Translations under genes and position numbers: made by a program
Origin: Nitrospira sp. UBA6909
GTDB lineage: Bacteria > Nitrospirota > Nitrospiria > Nitrospirales > Nitrospiraceae
Assembly (NCBI GenBank): GCA_002451055.1
Contig: DKBD01000189.1
Location: forward strand, 1 to 6,520
DNA length: 6,520 nucleotides
Direction of reading: 5' to 3'
Notes under the pieces: model-generated
Database searches by the model: none
The model's input: the letters and a program-made list of their open reading frames with translations, nothing else
What the model was told of the DNA's origin: nothing
In this document: positions 1 to 3,543 of the stretch, piece by piece
How positions within the stretch are numbered: the stretch's first letter is position 1
Layout: each line of letters starts with the position of its first letter

Positions 1-76
1 GTTCTGGACATTGAGCGAGGGCATAGCGTTTTATTATCGAGAGTGATGGCCGACGAGTCAACTAGAGACTGAGAGG
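1..76. other. Left flank of the IS, no supported gene
   Basis: This is host DNA to the left of the insertion sequence. The forward frame beginning at base 1 stays open until a TGA at 70-72 and would encode the peptide tail VLDIERGHSVLLSRVMADES plus three residues. It could be the end of an upstream gene, but 23 codons with no recognisable motif prove nothing. The other frames close quickly. The stop falls only 4 bases before the IS end. No terminator-like stem with a T-run is visible. Confidence 0.3.
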
Positions 77-94
77 CCCTGTTCTCCGGCTAAG
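77..94 (+). repeat. Left terminal inverted repeat of the IS
   Basis: The sequence CCCTGTTCTCCGGCTAAG is the reverse complement of 1597-1614 except at one position (G at 81, where the other end implies A). Similarity stops on both sides of the 18 bases, which is why I set the IS boundary here. Confidence 0.87.
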
Positions 95-117
95 CACGCG
101 ACCGGAATAAACCCAAT

Positions 118-130
118 TGGTCTTCGACCA
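118..130 (+). other. Small stem-loop in the transposase leader
   Basis: TGGTC (118-122) and GACCA (126-130) form a perfect 5-bp stem around a TTC loop. It lies inside the IS between the left end and the transposase start. On its own it is weak, but together with the stronger palindrome at 170-191 it makes the leader potentially structured. Confidence 0.3.
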
Positions 131-169
131 CATGAGGAGCGTGCCAGGCGTCTGGCATCGGCCTTGCGT

Positions 170-191
170 GGTGATTCACCCAGTGGGTGAA
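170..191 (+). promoter_or_regulatory. Overlapping palindromes before the transposase RBS
   Basis: Bases 175-191 read TTCACCCAGTGGGTGAA, a perfect 7-bp inverted repeat around AGT. Bases 170-180 read GGTGATTCACC, a second perfect palindrome sharing the TTCACC half. As RNA, the two hairpins would be mutually exclusive. The larger one ends 9 bases before the Shine-Dalgarno site. The position suggests control of transposase translation or a binding site for the transposase or a repressor. That role is inferred, not shown. Confidence 0.45.
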
Positions 192-200
192 CCGCAACCA

Positions 201-206
201 AGGAGG
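201..206 (+). promoter_or_regulatory. Ribosome binding site of the transposase
   Basis: AGGAGG, followed by a further AGG, lies 6 bases before the ATG at 213. This near-perfect Shine-Dalgarno match decides the start. The same frame is open further upstream to a TTG at 117, but that codon has no comparable site and the extra 32 residues contain no recognisable domain. Confidence 0.85.
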
Positions 207-212
207 AGGCTG

Positions 213-1601
213 ATGCCTGAGACGCCGTCTGAAACCACCCGGCTGCCGTTCGAGATTGATGCCCGGATTGATCCGACGCTCGTCACGGCGCATGCCGGCG
301 TGCCGCTGGTGATCGAGCTGTTTCGCCGTGTCGGCGCGGCGCAGGTCGTCAATGATGCGGTCCGCATCAAACAGCGGCAGCGCGGCTTGATGCCCGCGCA
401 GTTGGTGGAGACGCTGATCGCGTTGTGGACGGCGGGCGGGGACCGCTGCCAGGACCTGCAGACCTTGCGAGCTGACACGGCGCTGGCGGCCTTGTTGGAC
501 TATGAGTTGCCTGCAGCCACGACGATGCGGGATTTCCTGGAGGGCTTCCATGTCGAGGATCTTCCGTTGCTGCACTCCGGTGAGAAGACGTCCGTGCCTG
601 CGGAGTCCGTACCCCTGGCGGGCGTGGGGGCCGCGAACCGTCGCATCCTGGCCGCCGTGCAGCAGTCGGCACCGCAGACCATCGCCACGCTGGATGTGGA
701 TGCGACCCTTCTGGAAGCCCACAAGCGCACGGCAGCCGTGACGTACGAGGGCATGCGAGGCTATCAACCGGTCGTGGTCGTCGGGGCCGAGCAGGACCTG
801 ATTGTCCACGATGAATTCCGAGACGGCAACGTCCCGGCGGGCTGTGGCAATGCGCGGATCCTGGAGCGCGCCGTCGCGCGCTTGCCGCCTGGGCTCACGC
901 AGATCTTCGTGCGAGGCGACAGCGCCCTGTATGAACAGGCGGTGCTGGCATGGTGTGAGGCGCCGAAACGAGAGATCGAGTATGCCATCAGTGCCGACAT
1001 GAGTCCCCCACTGCGGGCGGAGATCGGTCGGTTGCCGGCGAGCGCCTGGCAGCTGGATCGCGAAGAGCCCGATGTCATCCGCGAGTGGGCCGAGGTACCC
1101 TACGTGCCCGAGGACGGCGACCATCGGAAAGATCGCCCCTGTGTGCGCCGCTATCTGGCCGTGCGGGTCCGCAAGCGCCAAGGGGAGCTGTTTATGGATG
1201 GCAACACGGTCAAGCATTTCGCGATCGTGACCAACCGGGAGGGCGATGGGCTCACGCTGATCCGCTGGCATCGAGAGAAAGCTGGCACCGTCGAGCATGC
1301 GCATCATGTCCTGAAAAACGAGTTGGCGGCCGCGGCGCTGCCGAGTGGAAAATTTGGCGCCAACGCCGCCTGGTTCCGGCTCAACGTCCTGACCTACAAC
1401 CTACTCAGCGCGTTGAAGCGGCTGGCCTTACCCGGAGATTTATCGACTGCCCGGCCAAAGCGGCTGCGGTTTCTGGTGTTCAACACGGTCGGGAAAGTCA
1501 TCCATCATGCCCGACAAACGTGGTTGCGCCTCACGACAGCGGTTCAGCAGGAGCTCTTGGTCTTGGCGCGAAGCAAAATCCTGGCGCTCAGCCCGACTTA
1601 G
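213..1601 (+). CDS. IS1380-family DDE transposase
   Basis: This 462-residue enzyme would cut and rejoin the IS ends during transposition, acting on DNA in the cytoplasm. The order of parts matches the IS1380 family: an N-terminal region with the LPFEIDARIDPTLVTAHAG start, a segment ending in TTMRDFLEGFH (residues about 105-115), then an RNase H-like catalytic core. The likely catalytic residues are D161 in LDVDATLLE, D236 in VRGDSALY and E361 in KAGTVEHAHHVLK, with K368 seven residues after the glutamate as in IS4-like transposases. The C-terminal stretch FGANAAWFRLNVLTYNLL is also typical. There is no frameshift or internal stop, so the gene looks functional. The ATG at 213 is chosen for its strong ribosome binding site. 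The last Thr codon and the TAG stop lie inside the right inverted repeat, so the reading frame uses the element to its very edge. Confidence 0.93.
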   Translation: MPETPSETTRLPFEIDARIDPTLVTAHAGVPLVIELFRRVGAAQVVNDAVRIKQRQRGLMPAQLVETLIALWTAGGDRCQDLQTLRADTALAALLDYELPAATTMRDFLEGFHVEDLPLLHSGEKTSVPAESVPLAGVGAANRRILAAVQQSAPQTIATLDVDATLLEAHKRTAAVTYEGMRGYQPVVVVGAEQDLIVHDEFRDGNVPAGCGNARILERAVARLPPGLTQIFVRGDSALYEQAVLAWCEAPKREIEYAISADMSPPLRAEIGRLPASAWQLDREEPDVIREWAEVPYVPEDGDHRKDRPCVRRYLAVRVRKRQGELFMDGNTVKHFAIVTNREGDGLTLIRWHREKAGTVEHAHHVLKNELAAAALPSGKFGANAAWFRLNVLTYNLLSALKRLALPGDLSTARPKRLRFLVFNTVGKVIHHARQTWLRLTTAVQQELLVLARSKILALSPT

Positions 1602-1614
1602 CCGGAGAATAGGG
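1597..1614 (-). repeat. Right terminal inverted repeat of the IS
   Basis: The plus strand reads CTTAGCCGGAGAATAGGG, matching the left end in inverted orientation at 17 of 18 positions. The first bases overlap the end of the transposase gene, with its stop codon at 1599-1601. Just outside, 1612-1621 reads GGGAGATCCC, a short palindrome that straddles the junction with host DNA. Confidence 0.87.
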
Positions 1615-1701
1615 AGATCCCACAAGGCTTGCTTTTTTGTTTTACTGCATTTAGAGGCATTTTCTTCCTCTCCCCATCCGTGGAACCTAGATCACTTAGC
1701 C

Positions 1702-1717
1702 TGGCATTGAGTTTGCT
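1702..1717 (+). promoter_or_regulatory. Candidate sigma-54 (-24/-12) promoter
   Basis: The sequence TGGCATTGAGTTTGCT matches the established RpoN consensus TGGCACG-N4-TTGCW at 10 of 12 defined positions. The invariant GG (1703-1704) and GC (1715-1716) are spaced by exactly 10 bases. It points toward the operon and would start transcription near 1728, leaving a leader of roughly 220 bases. Sigma-54 promoters need an activator bound upstream. The IS ends only 87 bases before this site, so native activator sites may have been separated from it. One short sequence match is not proof. Confidence 0.45.
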
Positions 1718-1771
1718 CCCTTGCTACGTATGTATCTACCGCAGTCGTTTTTATGGCTCCGTACAATTTTC

Positions 1772-1798
1772 TTGCGACAAGTTACGGAGAAGTATAAA
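1772..1798 (+). promoter_or_regulatory. Weak sigma-70-like promoter candidate
   Basis: TTGCGA (1772-1777) and TATAAA (1793-1798) resemble -35 and -10 boxes, but the 15-base spacer is shorter than the usual 16-18. AT-rich leaders often produce such pairs by chance. I list it only as an alternative to the sigma-54-like site upstream. Confidence 0.2.
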
Positions 1799-1841
1799 AA
1801 GGCGGGCCGAGAAATCGTGATCCTGAGAAACATCCAAATGT

Positions 1842-1877
1842 GCCTGAAGCTCGTAGCTATTCATAGCTCCTGCAGGC
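1842..1877 (+). other. Nested stem-loop in the operon leader
   Basis: An inner dyad AGCTAT (1855-1860), TC, ATAGCT (1863-1868) is enclosed by a second pair of arms, GCCTG (1842-1846) and CAGGC (1873-1877). It could form a two-tier RNA hairpin, or the inner 14 bases could be a protein-binding palindrome. It is not a terminator, because no T-run follows. Function unknown. Confidence 0.35.
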
Positions 1878-1902
1878 CTCAAATAAATGCACTAACCGGA
1901 AA

Positions 1903-1921
1903 GAACGTCCGGATGACGTTC
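1903..1921 (+). promoter_or_regulatory. Perfect 7-bp inverted repeat before the operon RBS
   Basis: GAACGTC (1903-1909) and GACGTTC (1915-1921) are exact reverse complements with the spacer CGGAT. The repeat ends about 20 bases before the G-rich ribosome binding site and 29 bases before the ATG at 1951. In RNA it makes a stable hairpin with a 5-base loop. In DNA it has the form of an operator for a dimeric regulator. I do not recognise it as the site of a particular regulator. Confidence 0.45.
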
Positions 1922-1950
1922 AGCTATCATCTGATGCGAAGGGGGAACCC

Positions 1951-3504
1951 ATGAATCGACAGCATGTTTCTAAATGCGCCGTGGGAGTAGTCGCGTTTGG
2001 GCTTGTTGGGATGACGGCGCAAGTTTACGCGCAAAACGTCACTCCGTTTCAATTAGTAGGCCACGTTCAATCATTCACGCTCGATGATCCGATAGATCCT
2101 TTTTCTTCCGCGAAGCTGATGGTGAATGGAATCCAGGTCACGATACCCAAGAACTTGGTGATCCAGTTTCCGGCAGCCTATTTCACAGCCCAACAGGTGT
2201 TTGAGAATGCGCAAGGCGTGTCGAAGAAATATAGCGAATCGGGTCTGGCACTCAACGACAAGTTTCCCCCCTTGGCTGCTTTCGAAGTGACGATAGATGG
2301 GAATGCGATAGAGGGTGAATATCGCGCGGGGCTGGTCAGTATTTCACAGCAGTCGCTTAACACGAGTACTGGATATATCCATCAGATCGACGTCACTAGA
2401 GGAATGATGTGTGTGGGAGGAAGTCCAACAGCCACGGCTTGCGGAACAGGGGATACCCGTATCCGTCTTAACGACCCAGCACTGGACGCGTCGGATTCGT
2501 TTGCAGGTGATGGTCGCTATGGAAAGCCGAATCCGTTGCCTCCCGCAGTGGGACCCACAGACAATCCAGATTCGCGCTATCCAGACCCACGTTTCACAGT
2601 GGATCAAGGGAACCCGACCGTTCATGCCCTCACCGGGTATCCGATGTGTGTTCCACGGGCCGCGGTAGATTCCGAATGCCCTGCCTCCAATCGACCGCCA
2701 GAAAATACGTTTGTTATGGGGACCGATCCACTCATATCGCCGGTCAGGTTTGGCAACGATACGATCCCTGCTTATCCAATCTGTGATCCCACAAAACAGG
2801 CGCCGGTAAGAGTGGGCGATCACATCACATTTGCAGGGACGCTTGCGCGAGACAGCGATGGAACCTATGTATCGGTCCATACGTTAGTGGTCGACATCGG
2901 GATCTATACACAACCGGGTATCAAACCCGCGTATGTCACGCTGGAGGAGTCCTTGCTGGGTACGAGAGGTCCAACCGCGACCTGTGCTGCCGCAGCTGAG
3001 TGCCAGGATCGACTCAAGGTTGAGGGGTTTACGACAGATCCTAGTCGGCGAGTCAGTGTGTATGCCGTTGATGTGGTGCGCAACGGGACGCCTAAGGTCC
3101 GCCTGTTGCACAGCACGGAAAAAGTGCAAGCCGTATTCGGGAGATTCCGCTATGTCCCACCACTCACAGCCGCGGCTCTGTTTGACATCAACGGAAATCT
3201 CAAAGGTGCAACACGAGAACTGATGGTGCGCATTGACGATCCAAATCCGTTAGCAGATCGGACCGAGGTTCCCGATGTACCCAAGGCCGCCCATGGGTTG
3301 GTGCCAGGTATCTATGTGGCGCCTGTTGGAGAGTATATCTTTCCTGAACCGACTGGCGTCCAGGGAGGACAGCAGCCGGCCTTGAATTTCCAATGCCTGG
3401 CTTTTTTGATCAATGGGTGGGCTCTTCCTCCTGGTCTGACCGATATTAGGCAGCTTGATCCCTGGCCAGGGGTGGCGTCGCCGACATTTTCATGTATGAA
3501 CTAG
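1951..3504 (+). CDS. Exported protein of unknown function, partner of the multicopper oxidase
   Basis: The 517-residue product starts with a clear Sec signal peptide: a basic n-region (R3, K8), a hydrophobic core from about 10 to 23, and a VYA site predicting cleavage after A27. It should therefore work in the periplasm or outside the cell. The ATG at 1951 follows a G-rich ribosome binding site (GGGGGA, 1941-1946). The mature protein looks beta-rich, with GHVQSFTLDDPIDPF (37-51), VNGIQVTIPKNL (58-69), a second such strand set (FEVTIDGNAIEGEYRAGLVSISQQSLN, 111-137), a Pro/Asp-rich linker (about 190-285), VRVGDHITFAGTL (286-298) and RELMVRIDDP (422-431). Nine cysteines remain after cleavage, many in pairs (154/164, 233/243, 345/351), suggesting disulfides. 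There are no catalytic or metal motifs that I can name. From memory, similar proteins lie next to MofA/OmpB-type oxidases. The stop is 39 bases before the preferred oxidase start, so they are probably one operon. A structural or assembly partner is inference. Confidence 0.85.
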   Translation: MNRQHVSKCAVGVVAFGLVGMTAQVYAQNVTPFQLVGHVQSFTLDDPIDPFSSAKLMVNGIQVTIPKNLVIQFPAAYFTAQQVFENAQGVSKKYSESGLALNDKFPPLAAFEVTIDGNAIEGEYRAGLVSISQQSLNTSTGYIHQIDVTRGMMCVGGSPTATACGTGDTRIRLNDPALDASDSFAGDGRYGKPNPLPPAVGPTDNPDSRYPDPRFTVDQGNPTVHALTGYPMCVPRAAVDSECPASNRPPENTFVMGTDPLISPVRFGNDTIPAYPICDPTKQAPVRVGDHITFAGTLARDSDGTYVSVHTLVVDIGIYTQPGIKPAYVTLEESLLGTRGPTATCAAAAECQDRLKVEGFTTDPSRRVSVYAVDVVRNGTPKVRLLHSTEKVQAVFGRFRYVPPLTAAALFDINGNLKGATRELMVRIDDPNPLADRTEVPDVPKAAHGLVPGIYVAPVGEYIFPEPTGVQGGQQPALNFQCLAFLINGWALPPGLTDIRQLDPWPGVASPTFSCMN

Positions 3505-3529
3505 TGGTCAACTATGCGAGGAGATTTCT

Positions 3530-3534
3530 GGGAG
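3530..3534 (+). promoter_or_regulatory. Ribosome binding site supporting the ATG at 3544
   Basis: GGGAG ends 9 bases before the ATG at 3544. The earlier in-frame ATG at 3514 has no purine-rich site in front of it. A second purine-rich patch, GAGGAG at 3518-3523, is too far from 3544 (20 bases) to serve it best. I therefore prefer 3544, though 3514 would add only 10 residues. Confidence 0.5.
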
Positions 3535-3543
3535 ACCAAGACC

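Larger units (their letters stand above)
77..1614 (+). mobile_element. IS1380-family insertion sequence, apparently complete
   Basis: The element is about 1.54 kb, bounded by 18-bp terminal inverted repeats with one mismatch (77-94 and 1597-1614). It contains a single uninterrupted transposase gene occupying most of its length. IS1380-family elements are known to be about this size, to carry one DDE transposase and to have short ends beginning with C-rich bases, and this one fits. G+C is clearly higher than in the genes to the right. I looked for a target-site duplication and found none: the bases just outside are GAGG on the left and AGAT on the right. The ends could therefore be off by a base or two, the duplication may have decayed, or the flanks may have recombined. 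The element points toward the oxidase operon. Confidence 0.88.
1615..1950 (+). other. Non-coding leader between the IS and the oxidase operon
   Basis: This 336-base stretch is clearly lower in G+C than the IS and I see no convincing gene in it. The short open frames have no ribosome binding sites and no protein-like features. It does hold a possible sigma-54 promoter (1702-1717), a weak sigma-70-like pair (1772-1798), a nested stem-loop (1842-1877) and a perfect inverted repeat (1903-1921). It is therefore best read as the control region and 5' leader of the downstream operon, cut at its left end by the IS. Confidence 0.7.

Noticed and set aside
90..1307. Long reverse-strand open frame (405 codons) opposite the transposase
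   Set aside because: It is a by-product of the high G+C and codon pattern of the transposase on the other strand. Its translation is Arg/His/Gln-rich without any recognisable domain, and it ends inside the left inverted repeat.
1612..1643. Possible terminator after the transposase: GGGAGATCCC followed by a T-rich run
   Set aside because: The stem would have only four pairs with a two-base loop, and the T-run begins about a dozen bases later, so it does not fit an intrinsic terminator.
1695..1704. CTTAGCC at 1695-1701 resembles the inner end of the right inverted repeat (possible alternative IS end)
   Set aside because: Only seven bases match and the outer part of the repeat is absent. It is more simply chance.
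1629..1820. Small forward frame of 63 codons in the leader
   Set aside because: There is no ribosome binding site, the composition is low-complexity and aromatic-rich from the T-rich DNA, and it overlaps the possible promoter elements.
1721..1954. Small forward frame of 77 codons whose stop overlaps the ATG at 1951 (ATGA)
   Set aside because: The overlap looks like translational coupling, but neither the TTG at 1721 nor the ATG at 1730 has a ribosome binding site. The peptide has no recognisable features and the frame runs through the leader dyads.
2344..2880. Reverse-strand open frame (178 codons) inside the exported-protein gene
   Set aside because: It lies entirely opposite a gene with a signal peptide and a good start, has no ribosome binding site that I can see and no recognisable protein features.
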